DNA from: Dactylorhiza incarnata
Taxonomy: Eukaryota > Streptophyta > Magnoliopsida > Asparagales > Orchidaceae
Length of the DNA stretch: 64,000 nucleotides
NCBI GenBank assembly: GCA_033032865.1
Contig: JAWHQI010000718.1
Coordinates: 62,001-126,000, forward strand
Reading direction: 5' to 3'
A program made the position numbers and the translations under genes. The notes under the pieces are model-generated. The model did no database searches and was not told the DNA's origin. It saw only the letters and a program-made list of their open reading frames with translations. Below are positions 23,555 to 35,052 of the stretch, in pieces (positions within the stretch are counted from its first letter, which is position 1; each line of letters opens with the position of its first letter).

Positions 23555-25516
23555 AACACCCCCATACTTAAGCTTTCGCTATTCCAGAGCAAAAGTAAGG
23601 GATACCTATAAGACGTTTAATAAAATTTCTAATTTACTAAAGTTTTTATTAAATCAAAAGTAAGATCGAAATAAATTTAGGGTATTTAAAGAGGTAAGTC
23701 CAAAACTATGAAAGTAATTTAAAAAGAGCGAAAATTTTTTAGCGAGACTTCTAAAGTTAGCTAAATAGCGTCGATTATTGCAGTCTTTGGTACCTTTTAA
23801 TTAGAATAGAATTATATAAAACTATAACCTTTTTTTAGAAAGTTTTTAAGAATAAATAAAGCCTACTAATTATGCTCTCTCAAACTTTTTTAAATTAAAA
23901 TCTAGGTACAATTTTATTGGCTAAGGGGTAGGGGAAAGAAGGTAGCCTTGGCAAAAAGAAGAGTGCTTGGATTTAGGGGTGACGGATTTTATCCTCTCAC
24001 CCCACCTTTTTGGTGGCCTTTGCTTTGATTCTCAGCGTTGGTTTACGCGGGAGAATTGAAATCATTTCTCAACTTAACCCAATGCCCGTGTTTACAGAAT
24101 TATTAAATTTTTTATTCCATAGACACGGGATTTCTTTTAACAATATTGGGTGCCTGTGTTTACGGAATCTCTTTATTCCCATTGACACATGATTTCTTTT
24201 AAAACTCCTACTTTTATTATTTTTATGCCAAGCTAAGGGGTGTTTATAAGGGGGGTTTCAAGAGAAATTCTAGATTAATAAAAAAAGATTTTTGAGAGCA
24301 AGTTTAGTAGATTAAAAACATTCCTAAAGTTTCACAAGTTTAGAGTTAGAATAATTGAATCTAAAGATGGTTTGCCAATATAATACAAAAAGGAATCTAT
24401 TTAGGGTGAACCCGAGGTAGTGCTAAAAATTCTGTTCTCAAATTAAATTAAGATCGCAAGATTTTCTTTACTACTAAAAATTCCTCGATTTAAATTTTTC
24501 AAACTATGAAATAAACAAAATTGTTTTAGCAAATCATAAATAATGAAAAACGCTTAAAGATATAACTAACCTAGCCTTGGAAATAACAAAAAGCTAAGTA
24601 GGGATTTTATTTTATTTTTGGATTTTTGATAAGTTTTTCATCATTTTTTTTTTTGAAGTTTTTTAAGATATGATATATTTTTTTTTCTTTATAACAAAAT
24701 GCATATATAAATACTAAAAAAAAAGGAAGACAAAAATTAAGAAAAGTAAAAATACATACAAAATATTTTTGATTTTTTTTTTTTTTTTTTTTTAAGAATT
24801 TTTTTTTTCATCATATATTTTTTTGATTTTTTAATTTTGTTAAAAATATGTACATTAATAGAAAAAAAGGAAAATATTTTTTTTTTTTGGTTTTAATTTT
24901 AAAATATGCATGTTTTAAAATATATCTAAATTTTAAGAAAGATAAAATAAGGTAAAATAAAGAAAAGGCTTTAAGATAAAAACCAAAGAAGAAAGAAGAG
25001 AAATAAAAAGGTAAAAGCAACGGGGTTTTCTCGTTTCGAAATATCGACAAAAATCCCCTCTCGGGTCTGTCGAGTAATCCTACTTTGAGAAACTTCCTAT
25101 TGTCTTATCTTAAAATTCCCAAAATTCTTTTTGATTTTTGTTTTAAAGTTTTTGCATTATTTTATTTTGTTTTATGTTTCTTTTTTGAAAAGGAATGATA
25201 ATTTAAAATATGCATAATTATTAATTTTATTATTATTATTTTTTATTATTTTTTATTTTTTTTATTTATTTATTATTATTATTTTTGTTTAAGTTTTTAT
25301 TTTTTTGAGATGAAAATTTATTTCGTCATTTTTTTTTATAAAAAAAAAGGAGCGTAATTGGATAAATATGGGGGTGCCTCCCACGAGCGCTTTGTTTACC
25401 GTCTCGTAGCTTGACTCGTTGGCGGGGTACGATCTTTTTAGAGGTGGGGGAGGGGTATGGAATTTAACTTCCCTCCCAGTTGATCCCCCGCGTGGTAGAG
25501 TTTTAGTCGGTGACCG
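23555..25516 (-). other. A/T-rich 3' region and polypurine tract of element F
   Basis: The polypurine tract is at 23,555-23,570 (minus: AAGTATGGGGGTGTT next to the LTR). The rest is non-coding and very A/T-rich, with long T runs near 24,640-24,890 and 25,200-25,350. Near the integrase end, 25,370-25,405 carries a GTGCCTCCCA...TTTGTTTACCGTC block that is also in element E. From about 25,433 to 25,535 a second frame continues the integrase C-terminus. Confidence 0.75.
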
Positions 25517-26422
25517 TTAACTTTTAAGTCGCCTTTTTTCCGGGTGGGTGATAAGGACGGTCCCGTATGGCCAAACCTCTTTCACTTGAAAGGGGCCGGA
25601 CCAACGAGGTTTTAGTTTCCCCGGAAAAAGACGAAGACGTGAGTTATATAGGAGGACGAGATCGCCCGGCGCAAATGATTTTGGAAATTTAATTTTGCGG
25701 TCGTGGTAAAATTTCGAGCGTTCCTTATAAAATTTATTACTCTCGTAAGCGTTCGCACGCCATTCATCGAGTTCGTTTAATTGGAATTTCCGGTTTTCGG
25801 CGGTTAAATTATGATCGAGATTTAAGAGTTTTAACGCCCAAAAAGCGCGGTGCTCTAATTCTACGGGCAAATGGCATGCCTTGCCGTAGACTAATCGATA
25901 AGGCGTACAACCGATTGCGGTCTTGTACGCCGTACGATATGCCCACAGCGCGTCGTCTAATTTAAGTGCCCAATCCTTCCTATTAGTTGAAATGGTTTTT
26001 TCTAATATGCGTTTGATTTCCCGATTTACTACCTCCACTTGGCCGCTCGTTTGGGGGTGATAGGCGGTGGCGAGCTTATGCGTGACGCCATATTTGGTTA
26101 ATATTTTTGCAAACTGGGCGTTGCAAAAGTGCGTACCCCTATCACTAACTATCGCACGGGGCGTACCGAAGCGAGAAAATAATTTTTTAAGAAATTTGAC
26201 GACGACTCTCGCATCGTTGGTGGGGAGAGCTTGCGCTTCCGCCCAACGAGATACGTAGTCGACCGCCACTAAAATGTAGCGATTTGTATATGAAGGAGGT
26301 AGGGGGCCTATGAAATCTATGCCCCATAAATCGAAAATCTCGCATTCTAAATAAAAATTTTGGGGCATCTCGTCGCGACGAGAGATGTTACCCGACCGTT
26401 GACAGCTATCGCATGCGCTCAC
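25517..26422 (-). pseudogene. Integrase of element F (catalytic core, 301 codons after a nonsense codon)
   Basis: Starting just after the premature stop, the frame has the CxxC half of the zinc finger (CDSCQ) and then a DDE core: D in GIDFIG, D in SDRGTHF and E in [10 protein letters not shown]. Integrase joins the DNA copy to the host genome. The upstream HH half of the finger is at the end of the preceding frame. Near 25,540 a run of six A (minus strand) appears one base too long: the frame ends early while the neighbouring frame continues with VNGHRLK, typical of Athila integrase ends. An ATG is absent at the true start, so this is a broken part of pol, not a separate gene. Confidence 0.88.
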
Positions 26423-26452
26423 AAAAGTGTGAGCATCTTTGAAGAGAGCGGG

Positions 26453-28438
26453 CTAATAAAAGCCCGCCTCCAGCGCCTTCTGCGCGGTCCGGTTGGCTTG
26501 ATAATGCCCCCCGGCCGGCCCTTCGTGGCAGTGCCGCAAAATTTGCGCACCCTCCTCGTTCGAAACGCATCTCCGCATGACTTGGTCCGCGCAGACGCGA
26601 AATAAGAAAGGGTCCTCCCAAAAGTAATTTTTCAAATCAGAAAAGAATTTCTTCTTTTGCTGTTTTGAAAAGTCTTTCGGGAGCACCCGCGCAACAAAAT
26701 AGTTGGCGTAGTCTGCGAACCAAGGCGAGGGAGAAGTTTTTAAATTATTTAAAGCTAAAAGATGCTCCTCGGGAAATCGATCATCGATTTCCGGTTCGAA
26801 GAGCGCTTCCGCGATTGGGTGTTCTAAACGAGAAAGGTGGTCGGCCGCTAAATTTCTGGCCCCCTTCTTATCGCGGATCTCTAAATCAAATTCTTGTAAT
26901 AGGAGGATCCATCGAAGAAGGCGGGGCTTAGCGTCCATTTTTTCTAATAAATATTTTAGGGCGGAGTGGTCGGTAAATATTATAATTTTAGAAAGCGTGA
27001 CGTAGGGCCTAAACTTATCTATGGCGAAGACGACGGCAAGGAGTTCCTTTTCCGTTGTCGTGTAATTAGCCTGTGCGGCCGTGAGCGTGCGGGACGCGTA
27101 GTAGATAGGATGAAAATATTTATTAATGCGTTGGCCTAATACGGCCCCTACCGCTATATCACTCGCGTCGCACATAATCTCAAACGGAAGGGTCCAATCG
27201 GGCGCCACCAGAATGGGAGAATGGATAAGTTTATTTTTTATGGCATTGAATGCCTCTACGCACGCGTTATCAAAAATAAATGGAGATTCCTTCTCCAGGA
27301 GGTGGGTTAGCGGTTTTGTTATTTTGGAAAAGTTTTGAATAAACCGCCTATAGAAACCCGCGTGGCCAAGAAAACTACGAATTGATTTTATATTTGAGGG
27401 CGCGGGGAGTTTTTCAATTATTTCGACTTTGGCCTTGTCGACCTCCATCCATCTTTCAGAAATTTTGTGCTCGAGAACTAAGTCTTCTCGAACCATAAAA
27501 TTACAGTTTTCCCAGTTTAAAACCAGGTTCGTGTCTTCGCATCGTTGGAGGACTCGATCTAAATTTTGGAGGCAGTTTTGGAAGGAGCTTCCAAAAACCG
27601 AGAAGTCATCCATAAAGACTTCCATAATATCCTCTACGAGCTCTCCAAAGATCGCCATCATACATCGTTGAAATGTAGCTGGCGCGTTGCAGAGGCCGAA
27701 TGGCATCCTTCGGTACGCGAAGGTACCGAAGGGGCACGTAAAGGTTGTTTTCTCCTGGTCTTCGGGGGAGATAGGAATTTGTAAGAATCCCGATAGACCA
27801 TCGAGAAAACAATAATACGGATGTCCCGATAGTTGCTCCAAAATTTGATCGATAAACGGTAACGGAAAGTGGTCTTTGCGGGTGGCATCATTTAATTTTC
27901 GGTAATCGATGCACACCCTCCAAGCCGTAACAGTACGAGTTGGAATTAATTCGTTATGTTCATTTGCCACTACCGTTATACCGCCCTTTTTAGGCACGAC
28001 ATGAATGGGACTAACCCACGTGCTGTCGGATATAGGGTAGATAATCCCCGCATCCATTAATTTTATTACTTCAGCCTTAACGACCTCCCGCATATTCGGG
28101 TTAAGTCGTCGCTGAGGCTGGATGGTTTTGTGGGAATTATCTTCTAAGAAGCTTTTGTGCGTGCAAAAAGAGGGATTTATCCCCCTAATATCAGAAATCT
28201 GCCATGCTATTGCATGGCGATGCGTGGACAAAACTTTAACTAATTCGGAGGTTTCCGAATCAGATAAAGAAGACGAAATAATAACCGGGAGTTGTAAGTC
28301 CGCGGCGAGAAAAGCGTATCTTAAATGGTCGGGGAGTGGCTTAAGCTCCAAGACCGGGGGTTCTTCGTAAGAAGTTGTTATTTTTAAACTTTTAGAATTA
28401 AAAGATTCGAAAGGCGAATCGGGCGGTAGCTCGTCCAA
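26453..28438 (-). pseudogene. Reverse transcriptase-RNase H part of pol, element F
   Basis: The frame covers the end of the linker, RT with FMDDFSVFG near residue 275, RNase H with IMCDAS near residue 422 and TDHSALKYLL, and the first (HH) part of the integrase zinc finger. It stops at a TAG where family members have tryptophan (after GFY), consistent with a single G-to-A change. The sequence after the stop continues in the same frame as integrase. Its 5' end overlaps the gag-protease frame by about 40 bases in a different frame, because of a one-base indel near 28,440. The listed start is not a real initiator. Confidence 0.9.
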
Positions 28439-30629
28439 AGGGGCTGAGGTCCGCCAAATCCGGTTCGTCTAAATTTAAAGCGAGTAATTCTGCAAGCGAA
28501 GAACACTCATCCTCGAACGCGGATTCTAAGTGAAAGCAAGAATCATCGTTTGATAAAGAATTTCGCATCGAGGGATTAATAAGAAGGGTAACTTCGTCGT
28601 CCCCTACCCGAAGGAGGAGGCGACCGTTACTCACATCAATTAATGCGCGGGAGGTCGCGAGGAAAGGGCGACCGAGGATAATTGGTACCTCGGCGTCCTC
28701 CTCAATGTCGAGGATGATGAAGTCTACCGGGAAGATAAACTTGTCAACCTTGACCAGAACGTCCTCCACTACCCCGATAGGATATTTTATCGAGCGATCC
28801 GCGAGTTGGATGCTCATTTTTGTTGGGGTGGGAACACCCAAATCTAGTTTTTTAAAGAGGGAGAAGGGCATCAAATTGATGCTCGCTCCCAGGTCCGCTA
28901 GAGCGTACTTTATTAATAAATTGCCGAATAGGCACGGGATGGAAAACCTTCCCGGGTCGTTTAGTTTCGGTGGCAATTTATTAAGTAGGACCGCCGAGCA
29001 TTCCGCATTTAAGGAAACACGCGAAATACCCTCGAGCTTCTTTTTATTAGAAAGGAGCTCCTTAAGGTATTTCGCATATTTCGGCATTTGTGAGAGTGCC
29101 TCGCAGAAGGGGACGTTAATTTGAATTTGTTTAAAAATTTGTAAAAACTTTTTGTAATGTTCATCCTCCTTCTCTTTATTAAGTTTTGCTGGGTACGGAA
29201 TTTGCGGGCTCGAGACGCCCGGCGCTAATTTTTTTTCCGTATCTAATAAAATAAAAGACGAGGGTGGAGGGGTCGGAGGCGAAACAGTTACCTGATGCTC
29301 AACCCGCAATGGGGAGTCGACCTCCTTGCCGCTGCGTAAGGTAATGGCGTGGGCATTTTCACGCGGGTTCTGCTCCGAGTTCCCAGGTAGTGCTCCAAGT
29401 GGCCGCTCGGAGACCATTTTTGCAAGCTGTCCAACCTGCATTTCTAAATTTTTTAGCGATCCGGTTATATTCCGGATATTTGCGTCGTTGGAAGCCATGT
29501 ATTTTGCAAAAATCTCCTCGAGCGGAGAAGGTTTTGGAGGAGGAGGCGCAAAACCCTGCTGAAATCCTTGGGGATATCCATGCGCAAATCCTTGCGGGAT
29601 CGCAGGTGGAGGGCGTTGCGCATTATTTGGGTTACTCCAGGAGAAGTTCGGGTGGCTCCTCCAACCCGGGTTATAGTTATTACTATATGGGTTGAAGGGC
29701 GCCCGCACTTGATTGCCCACGTAATCCACCGATTCCTCGCATAAATTATTATTATTATTAATATTATTAAGATTATTATTATTATTAAGATTATTAAAAT
29801 TATTATTATTATTATTATTAGGATTATTAGTCCAAGCGGGAGTGGAGGAGGAAGCAGTCATCTCCGCCACTTGCTTACTTAGCCGCTCTACCTGCGAGGC
29901 TAAGTGAGTAGTGGCATCCACTTTGAAAATACCAACCGGTTTAGGAGGACGCGACCTTGGCACGTTCCATTGGTACGCGTTCATGGCCATTTCTTCGATC
30001 AGAGCTTGAGCGGCCTCCGGGGTTTTGTTGTTTAACGTTCCCCCGGCGGCTGCGTCGATCATCTGTCTCGTTGAAAAAATCAAGCCGTTATAGAACGTTT
30101 GTACCTGAAGCCAAGTTGGTAGCGCGTGATGAGGACACCTACGCAAATATTCTTTAAAAAGTTCCCAAGTCTCGTAGAGAGACTCGGAATCGAATTGAAT
30201 GAAGGATGCGATATCGGTGCGTAATTTAGCGGTTTTTGACGGAGGAAAATATTTAGTTAGAAAATTCTCCGTCAATTCGGCCCACGTGGTTATGGACCCT
30301 CTCGGAAGAGAAGTCAACCACGATTTCGCCTTTGTCCGCAGGGAAAAGGGAAATAAGCGCAAGCGAATGGCGTCATCGCTGACGCCATTAATCTTGAAGG
30401 TGTCGCAAATTTCTAAAAAATTATTAAGGTGTTGGTTTGGGTCCTCATCTGGCAAACCGTCGAACTGAATCGACTGTTGTACCATTTGGATTATACTGGA
30501 TTTGATTTTGAAATTATTATTAGCTACCGCGGGGCGGGTGACGCTCGATCCTGTATCCTCTAAATTTGGCCTAGCATAATAGGCCATGGTCCGTTGTGGG
30601 GCCGCATTTAGATTAGGATCGCCCATCAC
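28398..30629 (-). CDS. gag-protease of element F
   Basis: A 743-codon frame beginning with an ATG (MMGDPNLN, close to MGDPNP in element A). Gag domain lies at about residues 80-190 and contains RLRLFPFSL and TFYNGL; an asparagine-rich stretch at about 268-300 is encoded by an ATT/AAT microsatellite; no CCHC knuckle is visible. The protease has DLGAS near residue 579 and ILGRPFLATSRA. Gag should form the particle and protease should mature it. The frame ends shortly after protease because of a frameshift; element A shows the same region in a single frame, so the shift here is a mutation rather than a programmed one. Confidence 0.92.
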   Translation of the reverse strand: MMGDPNLNAAPQRTMAYYARPNLEDTGSSVTRPAVANNNFKIKSSIIQMVQQSIQFDGLPDEDPNQHLNNFLEICDTFKINGVSDDAIRLRLFPFSLRTKAKSWLTSLPRGSITTWAELTENFLTKYFPPSKTAKLRTDIASFIQFDSESLYETWELFKEYLRRCPHHALPTWLQVQTFYNGLIFSTRQMIDAAAGGTLNNKTPEAAQALIEEMAMNAYQWNVPRSRPPKPVGIFKVDATTHLASQVERLSKQVAEMTASSSTPAWTNNPNNNNNNNFNNLNNNNNLNNINNNNNLCEESVDYVGNQVRAPFNPYSNNYNPGWRSHPNFSWSNPNNAQRPPPAIPQGFAHGYPQGFQQGFAPPPPKPSPLEEIFAKYMASNDANIRNITGSLKNLEMQVGQLAKMVSERPLGALPGNSEQNPRENAHAITLRSGKEVDSPLRVEHQVTVSPPTPPPSSFILLDTEKKLAPGVSSPQIPYPAKLNKEKEDEHYKKFLQIFKQIQINVPFCEALSQMPKYAKYLKELLSNKKKLEGISRVSLNAECSAVLLNKLPPKLNDPGRFSIPCLFGNLLIKYALADLGASINLMPFSLFKKLDLGVPTPTKMSIQLADRSIKYPIGVVEDVLVKVDKFIFPVDFIILDIEEDAEVPIILGRPFLATSRALIDVSNGRLLLRVGDDEVTLLINPSMRNSLSNDDSCFHLESAFEDECSSLAELLALNLDEPDLADLSPFGRATARFAFRIF
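29745..29825. repeat. ATT/AAT trinucleotide repeat coding for polyasparagine in gag of F
   Basis: Interrupted (ATT)n on the plus strand, read as runs of Asn with single Phe, Leu and Ile on the minus strand. Element A lacks this expansion at the matching place, so it is recent in this lineage. Confidence 0.85.
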
Positions 30630-31170
30630 GCCTATATGTATATCGCCGACGGATTATTCGGGATCTATTTGTAGATTTTGATTATGAGATCGGCGGCGCT
30701 CGTGAAGCGTGGGCTCGATTTCGGGATCAAAAGGTAATATTGGATTATCCGAAGATTCGCCTCGGGTCATACACTATTTTTTTAATTAATTTTTTGAAGA
30801 GTTTTTTTTTCTTTTATAGATTTTTTTTTGATGTTTTTGTTTTAGAAATATTTTTACAAAGATGAAAAAGAAAGGAAAGAAAGTAAAAGAGAATAATATA
30901 TTTTTTTGGGTTTTTCTTTACTTAAGTAAAATATATAAATATATATTTTTTTGGGTTTGATTTTTGTGGGGCTTTTATATGAAAATATATGTAGCTGTAT
31001 TCGAAAATATATGTAAAAAAGGAAAATTGAAAAATATAAGTATATATATTTTTTTTATTTTTCTTTACTTAGATAGTATATTTTTTTAGTTTTTGGTTTT
31101 TTAGATAGAAAAAGAGATGAAATATAAGATAAAATTAATAGCGTTTCCTATTTCAAAATAACGACACAAC
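30630..31170 (-). other. 5' leader of element F
   Basis: About 540 bases between primer site and gag, A/T-rich, with no gene visible. Repeated TATATATTTTTTT words lie near 30,930-31,090. Confidence 0.7.
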
Positions 31171-31188
31171 TCCCCGGCAACGGCGCCA
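31171..31188 (-). promoter_or_regulatory. Primer-binding site of element F (tRNA-Asp type)
   Basis: The minus strand reads TGGCGCCGTTGCCGGGGA, six bases from the LTR end, identical to element A. Confidence 0.95.
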
Positions 31189-31194
31189 AAAACT

Positions 31195-33543
31195 TGATAC
31201 GTTAAAATTATTTTGTTTTTTTAGTGTGAAGCCTTGCTTTCTTCTTTTATTAGAATTCGGCGGCGTTTTCGAAGAGTCCCGCGAGTAATCCTACTTCGAA
31301 GAATTACCCGTTATCTTATCGAAAGATAGAAGTAACGGCCTTTTCCTCTTTCGAAATATCGAAGATTACTCTTTGGCCGCGTCGCCAAAAGCTAAGTAGA
31401 AAAGATTGAAAAAGAGCTTTATGTTGAAATTAAAATTGAAAGCTTTTTGAAAATATTGTTGCAACAATTTTTTGAGTAGTTGCAACAATTCTTTAAGAGC
31501 GTTTTAAAACTTCTTTTACCTTGAGCTAGTTGCAACAACCAAAGAGGTGTTGCAACAAATTTTTTAGTGTTTTTAAAAGAGAGTTTTAAAAAGTGCTTTA
31601 GAGAGAAAGTTTTGGGTTTATGTAATTATCCGGACTAAAATCAATAAAGGCAAGTGGACCTTATCGATAGTAGTATAGGATATTTCTTTTGAAATATCAA
31701 GGTCATATTTTTCCAAGGTCGTATCGATTATTTCTACTTCTTAGGAACGCGCTATTATTTTATCGAAAAGAGTTTGAAATTGATTTTTATGATTTTATAG
31801 AAAATCTAGTGACGAAAATGATAACTATCGCGGGCTTGGTGTGCGTTTAGCAAAAACCAAGAAAAGCGATGAAAAGAAAAAGAACGAAAACGTTAATTTA
31901 AAAAATAGTTTTGCTTAGAATTTTTTAGGGTTTTATAAAACGATAATGATAACTACGGCGATAAAAAGCGATTGAGCGGGTAGCGGAATTAAGCAAAAAG
32001 CAAATATATAAAAAATAAAAGACGCACTAATTGAAAACTCACGCACTCTACGGAATTAAAATGAAAGCTGTAAATTGCAGAAATTGAAGAAATGCGATCC
32101 CTACCCAAATAGGTAGAGGGGAAATAAATGCGTGAGCAAGTCCTATCCAAACGGATAGGCGGGAAATAAATGCGTGAGCAAGTCCTATCCAAACGGATAG
32201 GCGGGAAATAAATGCGTGAGCAAGTCCTATCCAAACGGATAGGCGGGAAATAAATGCGTGACAGAAATGGAAACTATTCGATTACAAAAAAGGCGCAAAC
32301 TTTATACTCATGCACACACCCACTCTACGTTAATGAAATCTAATTAAAATAAAACAAATCTAAACTCATACACTCACACACACAACAATAATGAAACTAA
32401 GTTAAAAAGAAAAGAAAATCTACTCTCATACACACACACACACTTACAAAAAAAGCAAAAAGAAAGTAAAAACACCAAATCAAAACAAAACAAAAAAAAC
32501 TATTTAAACTCCTACACTCACACACACTAATATGAAATCATCTAAAAATTACAGCAAAGCTAAAAATAAGAAAATTACACTCATACACACACACACCCAA
32601 ATTAAAATGACAACTTAAACAAAATTACAAAATTACATAAAACCAAAAATAAAAAGAAAAAGAACAAAAAGAGAACACACACACACTAAAACAAAGAGAT
32701 ACAATAATTACAAGCTTAATTTATTTCCATCAAAAAAGGGGTTACAAAACTAGAGAGAGAAAGTGCAAAATTACAAAAATTACAAAACACCAAAAATCAG
32801 CAAAATGGAACAAAACCTTAAGAGAAGCTCCCAAAATTTTGAACCCTTGCACTCAGCTGAATCTGGCTATTTATAGAAAAAAATTTTGGATTACACGCCC
32901 TCGGACACGGGCGTGTCTGAGGGCGTGACACGGCTTGGGGTGCGAATAGCCAGAACAGCTGGATCCAGGCGGGCATCTGGAAGGCTTGACCGGCGACTTG
33001 GACGTACACGGGCGTGTTCCAGGGAACACGGGCGTGTTCGATGTCGACATTGTGCTGTCGGCTGCTGGGCGTGACGAACGCCGTGTCCTTTGTTCTTCTG
33101 GAAGGAATTGAGGGTCACGGGCGTGTCTGAAATGTCACGGCCGTGACTTTGATTTTTTGGATGAAATGCTTCAAGTGGCTGGAATCTGGGATGGATATCC
33201 AACACGGGCGTGACCATGGTACACGGCCTCGGTCACGGGCGTGACCGAGGTACACGGCCTCGGTCACGGGCGTTACCGAGGGCGTGACTTGATGTTTGAG
33301 TTGGAAAAAGAATAGAGAAAAGAAAATGTTAGGGATTAGTGAACACGCCCTTGGACACGGGCGTGACCTAGGGCGTGACTTAACAAAATTACAGAAACTT
33401 TACAAAATGAAAATAAAACTAAGTTAAAAACAAAAATAACAAAAACAAACATTTTATTCATTAATTTACATATATTATTTAGAAATCTAATTAAAATTAT
33501 ACTAAAAATTATATAGAAAAATGCGTATATTTACTATTCATCA
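31195..33543 (-). repeat. 5' LTR of element F
   Basis: About 2,349 bp, nearly identical to 21,208-23,554. Most differences are single substitutions, with a small cluster near 33,072-33,082. It holds the TATA box at 32,867-32,876. Confidence 0.96.
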
Positions 33544-33818
33544 AAGTGCAAGAGTGCAGTCTTCTTCTCCCGGCTCGTGTGGATCTTTGTAGAGACGTAG
33601 ACATAATTCTACGTGAGAACTCTCTTTGCCGCCGACAGGATTCTTCTTCTTGGAGCACCTAGGTTGGATTCGATCCAACTCCACTAAGGTAATTTATACC
33701 TAGCAATTTTGGTAACTTCTTGATTAAATATTCATGGCCCGATCCAAATTCTTTTTGGGTTATTCTGTTTATTTCAGCTGCGCCTACATATGATGTATGG
33801 TTCTAGAAAAACCCAACA

Positions 33819-35052
33819 AAAACAGCTAAAGATCAGCCTTGGGCATGCGACTAGGATCGGCTTTTTGGCTTTGGTGAGAAAGCGGTGGAGCTGAATCAAA
33901 GGACGGGGTAGGCACAAAAGGGCTAGCAAGGAATAAAAGATAGGAATGGTACACAAAGCTCAACCTGGCCAAAATGATGGCCTACGTCATGCTCACGCAC
34001 TGAACTAACCTATGCCAATGCTTCAAGAGTCGCTTGGGGAAAGTTCTTAGCCACCGAGAAAGACAATCCTTCCTCCCGACTCGAGCAAAATGAATCTAGC
34101 AAACATCTACACACATCCCTACACTACCGTTTGATTCACTCCGGATTCACCACTTCTGAGTAGAATAAACAATATTTACGCAAATATAAAAATATAAAAC
34201 TATAAGCATAAGGAAAAATTAATTCTACATGAATTTCTACGCGAGACGCAAGCGCTCGACTAGGGGCACTATGGGAGTCAACATTTTACTCTGTCTCACA
34301 ATCCTAAGCCAGCACAGAGATTTTCACAATCACACAAAAGAAACAAGTTGAACTCGTAACGCGCCTACGGCTAAGTACACGCTCATGTGGGTGTTGTGGC
34401 GTGCGATGAAAATGAACATATAATATAACTGAAAAGAAAATACTTCTAGCATGATATGCAAAAGTGCACGTGAGTGGGCACACAAAACTGCTCTCCCCCA
34501 GACATAAACTAGACATTTCACACAATATATAGTTATGAAATTCAGAAAAGAGCTAGGGGAAGAGAGTACCCAATGCTCAGTAAGTGAGCATACCAGAAGA
34601 TTGGCATGTACTAAAGAATCCACTCCCATATCCGCCAAACAAAAAATCGCCGCGCAGCTACAGGAAAAAGACTCCACGCAAAAATATATATATAAAACTA
34701 AACTATTAGCATGTTAGATAAAACTAAAAGCACAACAACTTGGGTTGTCTCCCAGCAGCTGTTTTGTTTACCGTCCTTAAGCTGAACTTAATACCTGTAT
34801 TATGCAGTTTTAATAGCATTGTCTAAACTTAAAAGAGAAAACTAAAATATCCTAATTATTACAAGCATGCCAACAAGATCAACTGTAAGTTAATTTAAAA
34901 TAGTAACTAGAAAAAAAAGAAATGGGTCCGAAGACCCAACAACATCAGTCCAGAAGATCAGGAGCTTTCCATCTCCATATTTCATCCTTCTTCATCCTCT
35001 TCCTCTCCTCCAATCGGCGGTCATGGATGAAGTAGCGTTTACCACCCTGCAC
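33819..35052 (-). other. Non-coding interior of element E, 5' side, with a conserved Athila-like block
   Basis: No gene is visible. At 34,738-34,775 the words GGTTGTCTCCCAGCAGC and TTTGTTTACCGTC match the block of F at 25,370-25,405, in the same orientation and at a similar place after the coding part. The remainder is unremarkable. Confidence 0.65.

Larger units (their letters stand above)
21208..33543 (-). mobile_element. Element F: complete, young Athila-type Ty3/gypsy retrotransposon with damaged pol
   Basis: The element is 12,336 bp with AAGTG on both sides. Minus-strand order is 5' LTR (31,195-33,543), tRNA-Asp primer site, leader, gag-protease, RT-RNase H, integrase, A/T-rich 3' region, polypurine tract, 3' LTR (21,208-23,554). 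The LTRs differ by about 33 positions by eye, roughly 1.4%, which is recent. Pol carries a frameshift, a nonsense codon and a second frameshift, so this copy should not be autonomous. No ORF-1 (envelope-like) frame is present after integrase. Confidence 0.95.
20655..33818 (+). mobile_element. Probable solo LTR (plus strand) inside element E, split by element F
   Basis: With F and its duplication removed, 20,655-21,207 joins 33,549-33,818 to give about 820 bp starting TGTTG and ending CAACA. It has a TATA box at 21,024-21,032 and tandem TCGTCGG repeats upstream of it. The look is that of a single LTR, but I find no clean target-site duplication and no second copy in the window, so the boundaries are provisional. 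Confidence 0.45.

Noticed and set aside
24600..25350. Long T-rich tracts as a possible origin or scaffold attachment site
   Set aside because: Low-complexity sequence in the 3' region of F. Nothing specific supports a function.
28398..28438. Programmed frameshift between gag-protease and RT in F
   Set aside because: Element A has the same region in a single frame, so a mutation is the simpler explanation.
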